From: Chrysochromulina parva
Lineage: Eukaryota > Haptophyta > Prymnesiales > Chrysochromulinaceae
Reading direction: 5' to 3'
DNA: 19,646 nucleotides
Assembly: GCA_002887195.1 (NCBI GenBank)
Contig: PJAB01000870.1
Location: forward strand, 1 to 19,646
Shown piece after piece: positions 1 through 7,399 of this stretch. Every line of letters begins with the position of its first letter. Position 1 is the first letter of the stretch. The notes under the pieces were generated by a model. The model saw only the letters and a list, made by a program, of their open reading frames with translations, was not told where the DNA came from and searched no databases. The position numbers and the translations under genes are program-made.

Positions 1-120
1 CTTGCCTCGGCCGCCCTTGCCTCGGCCGCCCTTGCCTCGGCCGCCCTTGCCTCGGCCGCCCTTGCCTCGGCCGCCCTTGCCTCGGCCGCCCTTGCCTCGG
101 CCGCCCTTGCCTCGGCCGCC
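1..120. repeat. 15-bp tandem repeat, 8 perfect copies (coding)
   Basis: The unit cttgcctcggccgcc is repeated eight times without a mismatch, and the array continues or ends beyond the left edge. In the minus-strand gene each unit encodes the five residues R-A-A-E-A, so unit gain or loss never breaks the frame. Perfect identity between copies suggests recent expansion. Confidence 0.95.
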
Positions 121-1106
121 GCGACTTCGGCGGCCGCTGCAGCTTCGGCCGATGCAGCTTCAACTGCCGCTGCGTTGATCGCCGCAGCTTTGACAGCTGC
201 TGCTTCAGCCGCCGCTGCTTCGGCAGCCGCAGCTTCGGCCGCGGCTGCCTCGGCTGCCTCAAGGGTGGATTGGCGCTTGAGCCAGCTATCGTCGGGTCGC
301 GCGCTCTCAGCACGCTTCATCTTCCACACCGCCGCTGCCGCCTCCGCCGCCGCCTGCCTGCGTGCCTGCGCTGCAGCTTCGGCCGCTGCGGCTTCGGCCG
401 CCGCGGCTTTGGCCGACGCGACCTTGGCCTCTGCTGCGGCTTCGGCGGCCGCCTCTGATTCGGCGGCCGCCTCTGCGTCGGCCGGTGCGAGCCCCGGCCT
501 GAGCTTGATCCAGCTGTCGTCGGCCCGCATCATAGCCTGCAACGCAGCCCTCGTCGGAGAAGCTGCCTCAGACGACATCGTCGCAGATGCTGCTGTGGCC
601 TCCGAGGATCCCTCATCGGGAGGTGGAGGAGGAGGCGACGCGAACCTCGACGAAGGGCTCTTTGATGAGGAGCGTCTCTTCAGGAGCGTCTCCTCCTCTT
701 CGAGCTGCACGGCCCGGAGCTGTGCGGCGGGAGGACTCAACATGGCCCCGTCCCATGGGTGCCGCTGCCGCTGGTACAAACGGCACGTCCATGTGGTGAC
801 CGCAACTGTGAAAACTAGCAAGAGAAGGAATAGCAGCAGCTTTGGCACGGCGTCCAGGAGGAGGAGGACAGCAGCAACAGGCAGCACGTCTCCCTCGCCG
901 TCTCCCTCATGCTGGTCCAACATGGGAAGTCGCTTTCCATCAAGAAGTCGCATTTCTGCCGTGTGATTCCTGGTGAAAAGACACGCGAGTCGGCGCTGCT
1001 GACGAGCCATACATGTACGCATGAAGATGATATTTGGAGGCACCACAGGCTTGAGGGCAGACGCCACCTTGGCGCCAGCATGCAGCAACCCTCTCGCCAG
1101 CGCCAT
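1..1106 (-). CDS. Ala/Glu-rich membrane-anchored repeat protein, 3' end outside the window
   Basis: An open minus-strand frame runs from an ATG at 1106 to the left edge, about 368 codons with no stop seen. I read it by hand because it has no end inside the window. Around residues 70-95 there is a hydrophobic stretch (AAVLLLLDAVPKLLLFLLLV), probably a single membrane anchor. It is followed by a basic/Trp segment, an acidic and Ser-rich linker and a Pro run (about 621-635). The rest is almost pure Ala/Glu helix. The motif DDSW(I/L)K occurs twice, at 504-521 and 276-293, exactly 228 nt (76 codons) apart, so the protein may be a chain of 76-residue units. The last part is a perfect RAAEA repeat. 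The start is uncertain because the frame stays open upstream and other in-frame ATGs lie at 1022, 1010, 953 and 923. I do not recognise the family. The long plus-strand Ala/Ser frame over the same bases looks like a mirror of this gene. Confidence 0.72.
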   Translation of the reverse strand, partial: MALARGLLHAGAKVASALKPVVPPNIIFMRTCMARQQRRLACLFTRNHTAEMRLLDGKRLPMLDQHEGDGEGDVLPVAAVLLLLDAVPKLLLFLLLLVFTVAVTTWTCRLYQRQRHPWDGAMLSPPAAQLRAVQLEEEETLLKRRSSSKSPSSRFASPPPPPPDEGSSEATAASATMSSEAASPTRAALQAMMRADDSWIKLRPGLAPADAEAAAESEAAAEAAAEAKVASAKAAAAEAAAAEAAAQARRQAAAEAAAAVWKMKRAESARPDDSWLKRQSTLEAAEAAAAEAAAAEAAAAEAAAVKAAAINAAAVEAASAEAAAAAEVAAAEARAAEARAAEARAAEARAAEARAAEARAAEARAAEA

Positions 1107-1339
1107 TGCACCGTGGACGCAGGGGGAGCAGCGCGAAAAAGCGGTTCTTATCGTTTCGTCCTTTCCGCGCCGCTCGAAAAACTCTCGAACAGTACCGCGC
1201 CGCTCGAAAAACGAGGCCGTATGGCCACGGAGAACTCTCAAGTAGCTGACATGACAAATCTCCGGTCAGGGCTGCCGTAACGGCCAAGAATCTTTTGCGT
1301 CGGCGCCTCGGCTTCGTTGGCTTTCCAACCTTCGCCAAC
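1107..1339. promoter_or_regulatory. Divergent intergenic region with an 18-bp direct repeat
   Basis: These 233 bp lie between the start of the membrane-anchored Ala-rich gene (minus) and the plastid-targeted gene (plus), and so should hold both promoters. An 18-bp segment (ccgcgccgctcgaaaaac) occurs at 1165-1182 and again at 1195-1212, 30 bp apart. No TATA box is obvious. The repeat is a candidate factor-binding site, but this is inference from position only. Confidence 0.45.
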
Positions 1340-1819
1340 ATGCTCGCCTTCGTCTCCAGCGCACTTGCCTTCAACGTTGGCAGCGCGGTGCTGTGTGCAC
1401 CGACGCGTGCGCCGGTCGTTTCGATGGCCACCCCGCTCGAGGGCACCTTCATCTACGGGCCGCCCGTGCCTGCAAGCAAGGGGCTGAAGGGTTTCTCGAG
1501 CCCGACATCTTTCATCGCCGACATGACCGGCGAGGTGGTGAGCACTTCCTCGGCCAAGCCTGTGGCGGTGAAAGAGGTGAAACCCATGGCGGCCAGCTTC
1601 ATCTACGGATCGCCTACGCCTGCGAGCAAGGGCCTGCCCGGCTTCTCGTGGCCCACCTCTTTTACGCCGCCGCCGCCCGAGGCGCCCACGAGCGCCCCGG
1701 CCGCGCCTGTGCCGGTGAAGGAGGTGACTCCCATGGCGGCCGGCTTCATCTACGGATCGCCTGTGCCCGCTAGCAAAGGCCTGCCGGGCTTCTCATGGCC
1801 CACCTCGTTCTCAAATTAG
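1340..1819 (+). CDS. Predicted plastid-targeted protein with three ~22-residue repeats
   Basis: 159 residues from the ATG at 1340. The frame is open upstream, but a hydrophobic leader starts exactly at this Met. Residues 1-10 (MLAFVSSALA) look like a signal peptide, with Phe-11 right after the likely cleavage site. Residues 11-30 are free of acidic residues, carry an Arg and end in APVVSMA. That is the bipartite signal-plus-transit form of red-lineage secondary plastids. The mature part consists of three copies of FIYGxPxPASKGLxGFSxPT at 37-58, 87-108 and 136-157. Copies two and three are each preceded by a VKEV(K/T)PMAA linker, giving a period of 49-50 residues. There are no membrane helices and almost no Cys. 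I do not recognise the family. The repeated Tyr/Trp/Phe/Pro motif could be a docking site for a plastid partner. Coding status is well supported by the conserved repeats; function is unknown. Confidence 0.8.
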   Translation: MLAFVSSALAFNVGSAVLCAPTRAPVVSMATPLEGTFIYGPPVPASKGLKGFSSPTSFIADMTGEVVSTSSAKPVAVKEVKPMAASFIYGSPTPASKGLPGFSWPTSFTPPPPEAPTSAPAAPVPVKEVTPMAAGFIYGSPVPASKGLPGFSWPTSFSN

Positions 1820-2500
1820 CATCGCTCGGGCTCAGCATGCAGTGCGTCTGCGCGATGACCGATGTGAGCGACCGCTACGAATTGCTCGCGTCGTTCGAGC
1901 ACCATGATGGCCGGCTGAAACGGTGCGGGCCGATGCCATGTATGCTTCCGAGCCGCGTGGTGCGCATGCTAGGCTAGGTTTGGCGGCGGGGCGCGAGGTG
2001 ACTTGTTTCGGTGCGCATGAAAGGACCCGTGCCAGACTAGGACTCTCAGGTGAACCCTTCGCTTTCCTCCAGCGGCGCCGCGCGGCGGTTAAACACACGT
2101 CAGCTAACACCATTATGAAACCTTCCACACAGGATCCCAGACGTCGCACGCGTGCAGCAGACTTGGTGCAGTGCGTATACCATCAACCGCATGCGTTATA
2201 CACAGACAGAGAGCGACACCGCGGCCGTGCGGGCCGGTGTTGCAGGGGCCGCGGTCCGGATCCGGCCCCGACGGCGCATCCCCGGAGCCCGCCGAGCGAA
2301 CAACCGCCGTTTCGCGTTTGAACGCCGTCTCACACACGACAAACTACACCACATGTGCTCTTCTGTCTTGTAGATTGCACGTCTCAAAGACGGTCTGTGG
2401 CGGCTGTCTTATTCTGACTCAAGCGCGGCGCGGGAGGGCCTGTGATGGAAAGCGTCCCGTCGGTACAGTGGCGGGAAGGAGTAACGAGAACTGGAGAGAG
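1820..2500. other. Non-coding region between two convergent genes
   Basis: Both flanking genes end here, so the stretch should hold two 3' untranslated regions and the intergenic spacer. Short frames exist on both strands but have no recognisable domains or consistent third-position bias. I see no RNA gene, transposon or clear repeat. Confidence 0.5.
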
Positions 2501-3694
2501 CTAGGGATAGAACCTCGAACGCGGGCTGGGGCTCTTCCAATAGCTCAGAAATTTGGATCTCTCGCGCTTGCAATCCGCGTGAAGGCACTGGGGATCAATC
2601 GTGCATCCTTCCGTCTGCAGGGGAACGATGCGTTCGTACGCAACCGTGGTGTTCCTCCGAAACCACCAGTAGCCGCCAGAAAGTGGGTGCTGCAGAGAGG
2701 GATGGTCAAAGAGGCTGTCGTTAACGCCGGTGCCAAAGCGCAACGCGGAGGTGATGTCCGTAGCGTTTCTGTAGCCAAGGCCCTCAAAGATCTCCCTCAC
2801 GTACTCCAACCTGTGATTGTTGATGTGGCCGTGGCCCCACGTACTGAGCTGCGCCCAGCTCAGTATGACCCCTCGGCAGTTATGCGCATGCAAGTTGCGC
2901 ACGAACATCTTTTCATGGGTCCAGGGCAGGTGCTCACCGACTTCCATCGAAATGACCCAGTCTCTACGTGGGAGCGCTAGGGGAAGCGTGAGGTCGGCAA
3001 AAGATAGGAAGCCATTCGTAACCGCCTCCACATTGCCTGCGCCGTCGTAGCCGTGATATCTCAGCGTTGGCTCGATGCTGAGCAGCGTGTGGCCAAGCTG
3101 CCCTACTCCAGCGCCAAAGTCGGACACCGAGAGCCACTGGTTTCCTTGCGTTGAGCCAAGACGACGCGTAAGGAGGGCATGCAGTGCTACAACGAGAAAG
3201 CGGTCGGCAGTGACATGCCTGTACGTCAGGAGGTAGGTGTGGTTATTGGCAAGGGTCACTGGGGCTTTGATGTGCTCGGGCCCGTTCTTGACGCACCAGC
3301 CACCTGTGCTGAGAATCTTCGTATTGGTCTTTCCACGGCCAGCGCACGCGTCTCGCATGAGCTTGTGCTGTTCATGCTGCTGTACAGAAGCCACTTGGCT
3401 ATCGTCCAGGGCCCATCGAGCGGCGCTTTGATTGATCTCATCGAGGGAATAGCTGCGCGGACAGTCGCGGTCGTACCCGCACCTGGACGGCGGCTCGACT
3501 GCACGCGAACGACCGATCGGCATTGCTCGTTGGATGAAGAAGACTCCGCATGACTCCGTTGCCGAAATTGCTCTTGTCATCGCGAGTGGGCGCCCTTTGT
3601 GGTCCGATGCAGACGGCCCGTCGATGACGACAGCAATTGAGCACCATGCGAAAAATCCAGCGCGCGCGATTAACGAAACCACACTTGTGAACAT
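2501..3694 (-). CDS. Membrane-anchored SAM-dependent methyltransferase-like protein
   Basis: 397 residues from the ATG at 3694. The frame stays open to 4000, but that part overlaps the neighbouring gene and reads as its mirror. The Met at 3694 is followed by a hydrophobic segment (residues about 5-23), which fits a type II membrane anchor or signal peptide. The C-terminal half has the class I methyltransferase core: SDFGAGVGQLG (191-201) as the SAM-binding glycine loop, YHGYDGAGN (213-221) with the acidic residue expected to bind SAM ribose, and DWVISMEVGEHLP (245-257) as the motif-IV-like segment. Cys residues at 72, 79, 133 and 364-375 could form disulfides, in keeping with a lumenal location. 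The substrate is unknown. It starts 78 bp from a divergently transcribed PLOD-like glycosyltransferase, which suggests a shared glycan or glycoprotein role (inference). Confidence 0.8.
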   Translation of the reverse strand: MFTSVVSLIARAGFFAWCSIAVVIDGPSASDHKGRPLAMTRAISATESCGVFFIQRAMPIGRSRAVEPPSRCGYDRDCPRSYSLDEINQSAARWALDDSQVASVQQHEQHKLMRDACAGRGKTNTKILSTGGWCVKNGPEHIKAPVTLANNHTYLLTYRHVTADRFLVVALHALLTRRLGSTQGNQWLSVSDFGAGVGQLGHTLLSIEPTLRYHGYDGAGNVEAVTNGFLSFADLTLPLALPRRDWVISMEVGEHLPWTHEKMFVRNLHAHNCRGVILSWAQLSTWGHGHINNHRLEYVREIFEGLGYRNATDITSALRFGTGVNDSLFDHPSLQHPLSGGYWWFRRNTTVAYERIVPLQTEGCTIDPQCLHADCKRERSKFLSYWKSPSPRSRFYP

Positions 3695-3772
3695 GTATGG
3701 ATAAAGGTGTGCCAAGAACTGCAGCCAAGAACGATGGAGAGAGAGGACTGACCGATCGACTGACCCCAAAAG
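3695..3772. promoter_or_regulatory. 78-bp shared divergent promoter region
   Basis: Only 78 bp separate the start codons of the methyltransferase (minus) and the glycosyltransferase (plus). The segment begins with a gtatggataaagg stretch and contains a ga-rich run (ggagagagagga). Any 5' untranslated regions must be very short or overlap, so coordinated expression is likely. No defined factor site can be named. Confidence 0.4.
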
Positions 3773-4930
3773 ATGCATGCGCTGTCCCGAGACCAATCCG
3801 GTCGGCCGCTCCAACTGAGCTTGCCAATGTCCGCGGCAGAGGTAGCCGCGTGCGCCAAACTGCTGGAGGGCTGGGCGTCTGGCCTGGGCGCCGCAAATGG
3901 AACGCCGGTGCTGCTCACTTACATGACCGACACACGACCTCCCTGGGCGCTCGGTCTCTCTGCAGCCCACTACAAGATCCCACTGGTGGTTGCAGGCCAT
4001 GGGATGCGCTGGGGAGGCGTGGGCATTAAGCTGCCTGCGGCGTACCGTGCTATCCAGATGCTATCGGCCCTCTTGCCACAGTACCCAGTGATATTTGCCG
4101 ATGGGTCTGACACTGTCGTCGGAAATTCTCTTGGTTTGACGGTGACGAAACACGTAGCGAGCTCGCTGATGGGCCGGCCTATCAGCAGATCCAGCAGCTC
4201 ACGCCTCGTCGCGAATCTGTCCGTCGACAGCGTGCTGCTCTCGGGAGAGTGCGGCTCGTATCCCCTATGCTACCGCGAGGCACATGAGAGGATGCCCACT
4301 TTCTTGGAGTGTCGCACGCGCTCGAGCACTTGCTATCCGAACTCTGGGATGTTCATGGGAAGCCCGGAGGCGCTCATGCGACTGCTGCCGATCCTGCACA
4401 ACATCTCGCAGCACGGAGGCGGGGTGGAGCATAATGAGGATCAGGCGGCGGCGAACCTGCTGTACACGAGCAGTGCCTCGTCGAGAGTGGAGCACGCCCA
4501 ACTACTCCGAGAGGGCCGCCTGAGCCTCGTCATCGACGACGAGAGTGACGTCTTCCTCTCTTTGTATGGTTGCAAATTCGGCAAAACCCGCACCATTGGC
4601 CACGGGCTCTGGCTCTGCCACGAGGGGGCTTACGACCCGTTGCAGCACATCTCGCGCGACGGCAACTCAATTCTCCACACAGACCGCGCCGGCCGCGCTC
4701 ATCGACCTTTCCTCGTCCACGCGAGTGGGATTCACGACCGACTGTTGAAAGCGTTCGAGCTTGGGAGTCCACGCGGGAATCGGACCAATTGGTACGACGT
4801 CTTTGCGAGAGACGTTCTGGTGGACAGGCATCCGGTGGTGGTGGTGGACTCCGCCACGCAGGGCATATGCAATTTGACCACTTTAGGCGCGCTCAGCCCA
4901 ATCAGTAGGCTATCTCGCGGCCAGGTATAG
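3773..4930 (+). CDS. PLOD-type (procollagen glycosyltransferase-like) glycosyltransferase domain protein
   Basis: 385 residues from the ATG at 3773; an in-frame TGA sits three codons upstream. The central part follows the glycosyltransferase domain of lysyl hydroxylases (PLOD) and the GT25-related hydroxylysine glucosyl/galactosyltransferases. It has VIFADGSDTVV (106-116) with the metal-binding D-G-S-D, VLLSGECGSYP (154-164), a YPNSGMFMGSPEAL segment (188-201), an N-E-D-Q (221-224), LVIDDESDVF (252-261) and a late VHASGI (315-320) in place of the family's H-G-N-G. The family transfers glucose or galactose from a UDP-sugar to hydroxylysine or similar acceptors. There is no hydroxylase domain and no N-terminal signal peptide, which is odd for an enzyme expected in the secretory pathway. 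An unseen upstream exon is possible. Its close divergent neighbour is a membrane-anchored methyltransferase. Confidence 0.8.
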   Translation: MHALSRDQSGRPLQLSLPMSAAEVAACAKLLEGWASGLGAANGTPVLLTYMTDTRPPWALGLSAAHYKIPLVVAGHGMRWGGVGIKLPAAYRAIQMLSALLPQYPVIFADGSDTVVGNSLGLTVTKHVASSLMGRPISRSSSSRLVANLSVDSVLLSGECGSYPLCYREAHERMPTFLECRTRSSTCYPNSGMFMGSPEALMRLLPILHNISQHGGGVEHNEDQAAANLLYTSSASSRVEHAQLLREGRLSLVIDDESDVFLSLYGCKFGKTRTIGHGLWLCHEGAYDPLQHISRDGNSILHTDRAGRAHRPFLVHASGIHDRLLKAFELGSPRGNRTNWYDVFARDVLVDRHPVVVVDSATQGICNLTTLGALSPISRLSRGQV

Positions 4931-5247
4931 ATGATTTTTTTCATCCTGAGCGCGGAATTCGCAAATAGAATTCTCCTACATATGTTTGCGTACAATCCGG
5001 GATGCATCCGAATCTGTACGTACGGGCGGCGACCTATGCTGCCGGCCCCACGCAGCGCGGCGGCCATGCCGCATGCATGCGTGGTCTCGACACTCGACTC
5101 GTAACACGGTACGCCCTCCCCCGGAGCGCGTCGTGAGATGCCGATCCACGATCGGATCGTCTGGTCACGCCCGACTGCACGAGCAGACTGCAGGGGCACG
5201 CGCGTCGGCACAGCCCGCGCCGTGCCGCCGTGACCCCCCGCGACTTG
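4931..5247. other. Spacer between convergent genes, with a small GAATTC inverted repeat
   Basis: This stretch lies between the 3' ends of the glycosyltransferase and the KIF-binding protein homologue. The first 60 bases are AT-rich for this genome (a T7 run at about 4934-4941). They contain GAATTC at 4955-4960 and 4968-4973 separated by 7 nt, able to form a 6-bp stem. This could mark a 3'-end processing region. The rest (about 5000-5247) is GC-rich and featureless. Confidence 0.4.
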
Positions 5248-7236
5248 TTAGGCGGTTCCGGTGGCCTTTTTCTGCGCGGCGGCGATTTTATGTGGAAGCA
5301 GTTCGACCATCTCGCGGCACATCTTCGCCTCCTCCTCCATGCCCTCGACCTTGTTGCGCCGAAGGTAGGCGTCGATGCACTCAAACTCTGTCAGAGAGGC
5401 GGTCATCCCGTCGAGGGTGGGAAGCTTGCCGTGCGCGCGCGCGAGCGTGAAGCGGCACGTGATGTACGCGCGCTCCTGCTCTTCGTCCACCTTTGCGGGC
5501 GGCGTGCCGTCCTTCGCGTCAAAGCGCGAGAGGAATTTGCGGCATGCTTCCGCCGTCTCGGTGATCTCCTTTTGGAGCTTGCGCAACCGTTGAGCCACGG
5601 GCTCGGTGGAGGTGTTGACGAGGGACACTCGGATCTCGAGCATCTCGGCCGAGATCGTGGCCAGATCGAAGAGCCCCTGGCGCACGAGCTGCGTGTACGC
5701 GCGCTCATTGAGCTGCTCGAGCGGCGGCTGAAGCAGCTGGATACGTCGCTTGTGCATCGCGTGCCTGCGGTTCAGGTCGGACTCCCAATGCGCGAGCTGC
5801 GCGTACAGGTTCGCCTCGCGCTCGAGCACGTCGAAGTGGTGAGTGACGAAACCGTCGAGCACGAAGGTCGCCTTCGCGCGCGCCGCATGTGCCGAGCCGA
5901 GCTTGAACAGCTCCCGTGCTGCCTCGAAAGTGCGCACGCTCGCCGGCTGCGCGCACGCGGCACTCGGAGAGGCCAGTCCGAGCGTTGTGAAGCTCAGACC
6001 CTCCAACGGCCCAAGAGCCACGCCCTCCCGCTCATCCTCATCGGGCTCGTCGGGATACTCGCCCGCCGCGCGCCGTCGCAGCAGCCACGCACGCTTGAGC
6101 ACGTTCACATAGAGCTCCGACCACGCCAGGTCGAGTGCCGCGGCCCCCTCCGCCTCGTCCTCGGTTAGGGCTGTCGGGTCACGGGCAGCTGCCCTGGCGG
6201 CCGCGGCAGCCGAGTGCGCCAGCGACGCCTCCTTGTCGCTGGAGGTGCCGTCGAGGCATACTGTGCGCTCCACCAGCGCAATCTCCGCGGCGGCGGGCGC
6301 GGCGGCGGGCGCGGCGGCGGGCGCCGCGGTGGGCGCATCGGACACGTCTACCGCCGCGGCCTCGGCAGCGGCGGTCGCAGCCGACGCCGACGCCTCGGCC
6401 TTCGAGGCGGCGGCCTCGCGCGCGAGCTTGGCCTCGTGCCGAGCGCTCACCAGGATCGCCTCCGCCGCGCGCAGGCAGTGCTCGGCCACCTCATAGCGGT
6501 CGACGGCAGAGTAATACCGGGCAAGGTCGACTGCATTACGCGCCCACTGCGCCGGATCGAAGGCGAACTCGCCGCCGCCGCTCTTACCGCGGCGCGCGAG
6601 CTGGCGGCGCATGGTCTCGAAGCAGTGCGCGGCCGACTTGGTGCGCTCACCCAGGTTGCCGTACGCCTGTGCCAGGTAGAAGGTCGTCAGTGTGTGCTGG
6701 TCCTCGAGCCGCTGCAGGGCCTCCGCGTCGCTCGTCACGCGCTCCTCGCTGCGCGCCTTGGCATGCGCGGCGATCGCGCGCTCGAAGAGCTCGAGCGAAG
6801 TTTGGGTCTCGCCGCGGTTGGCCCACAGCACGCCCAGGCTGTTAAGCACCTCGACATGCGCCGCCGACTCCTCTGCCACGCCCTCGAGGCCGGCGATCGC
6901 CGCCTCGAGCTTGGCCTGAGCGGAGCCGGGCTCCTCGGTCTCCATGAAATTCTTTCCAATGAGCCCGTTGGCGAGCGCCTCGATGACACGAGCGCGCCGG
7001 GCCGCCGCGCTGCCCTCCGCCTCCGCCGCCGCGTTCGCAGCCGCCTGCCGCGCCACCTTCCCCAGCAGGTCGCGCTCTTCGTAGCGAGAATCAAAGGGTC
7101 TCTCCTCCGGATTCTCGACCTCGCGCAGCCTCTTCGCCTCGACGAGCGCCTGCTCGAACTTCGTCTCCAACTGCGCCGCGGAGACGGGCGCGGGAGGCTT
7201 CTCTTCGCTGAGGAAGCCCGACTTCAATCCCGACAT
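5248..7236 (-). CDS. KIFBP: KIF-binding protein (KBP/KIFBP) family homologue
   Basis: 662 residues; animal KBP is about 620. The match to the family runs end to end. It has an N-terminal PFDSRYEERDLLGKV segment (47-61) and TPR-like helices around 127-160 (LNSLGVLWANRGETQTSLEL). A TPR-like pair follows at 181-265, including HTLTTFYLAQAYGNLGERTK and DPAQWARNAVDLARYY. The typical C-terminal block has ATFVLDGFVTHHFDVL (456-471), RRHAMHKRRIQLLQPP (490-505) and a closing EMVELLPHK (642-650). In animals KBP binds kinesin motor domains (KIF1 and others), blocks their microtubule contact and affects mitochondrial transport, spindle behaviour and neurite growth. An alga-specific insert at about 265-360 is rich in Ala and contains an APAAAPAAAPAAAP run (about 6287-6331). 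No intron is needed. The start ATG at 7236 faces the B-box gene 163 bp away. Confidence 0.88.
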   Translation of the reverse strand: MSGLKSGFLSEEKPPAPVSAAQLETKFEQALVEAKRLREVENPEERPFDSRYEERDLLGKVARQAAANAAAEAEGSAAARRARVIEALANGLIGKNFMETEEPGSAQAKLEAAIAGLEGVAEESAAHVEVLNSLGVLWANRGETQTSLELFERAIAAHAKARSEERVTSDAEALQRLEDQHTLTTFYLAQAYGNLGERTKSAAHCFETMRRQLARRGKSGGGEFAFDPAQWARNAVDLARYYSAVDRYEVAEHCLRAAEAILVSARHEAKLAREAAASKAEASASAATAAAEAAAVDVSDAPTAAPAAAPAAAPAAAEIALVERTVCLDGTSSDKEASLAHSAAAAARAAARDPTALTEDEAEGAAALDLAWSELYVNVLKRAWLLRRRAAGEYPDEPDEDEREGVALGPLEGLSFTTLGLASPSAACAQPASVRTFEAARELFKLGSAHAARAKATFVLDGFVTHHFDVLEREANLYAQLAHWESDLNRRHAMHKRRIQLLQPPLEQLNERAYTQLVRQGLFDLATISAEMLEIRVSLVNTSTEPVAQRLRKLQKEITETAEACRKFLSRFDAKDGTPPAKVDEEQERAYITCRFTLARAHGKLPTLDGMTASLTEFECIDAYLRRNKVEGMEEEAKMCREMVELLPHKIAAAQKKATGTA

Positions 7237-7399
7237 TCGGGAGGCCGTTTGCGACGAGGGGTTTCACAGACACCGCCAACCCAGACTCCGCAGAGTGCGA
7301 CACCTCCCGATGAGCGCGACTTCACGAGACAAATTAGGAAACTCCGGCTGCACGACAAATCGTCAGAGCTTATCAGTCGATCGTGCGGCTCACCACGAC
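7237..7399. promoter_or_regulatory. Divergent promoter region of the KIFBP-like and B-box genes
   Basis: 163 bp separate the two chosen start codons, or 73 bp if the B-box gene starts at the earlier in-frame ATG at 7310. The region is not AT-rich and shows no TATA box or clear repeat. Its role as a shared promoter is inferred from gene orientation alone. Confidence 0.35.

Noticed and set aside
175..966. Long plus-strand Ala/Ser-rich open frame
   Set aside because: It mirrors the minus-strand Ala/Glu gene, which has a membrane helix and a regular DDSWxK repeat; the plus version has no such structure.
2497..2545. gagcta/tagctc ends and a gttcga string suggesting a tRNA on minus
   Set aside because: Only 49 nt between the arms and no D-arm or anticodon stem; it sits at the 3' end of the methyltransferase gene.
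2171..2980. Plus-strand frame under the end of the membrane-anchored methyltransferase
   Set aside because: It lies opposite a gene with clear methyltransferase motifs and has no recognisable domain.
3695..4000. N-terminal extension of the methyltransferase frame
   Set aside because: The added residues overlap the start of the glycosyltransferase gene, and the hydrophobic leader begins at the Met at 3694.
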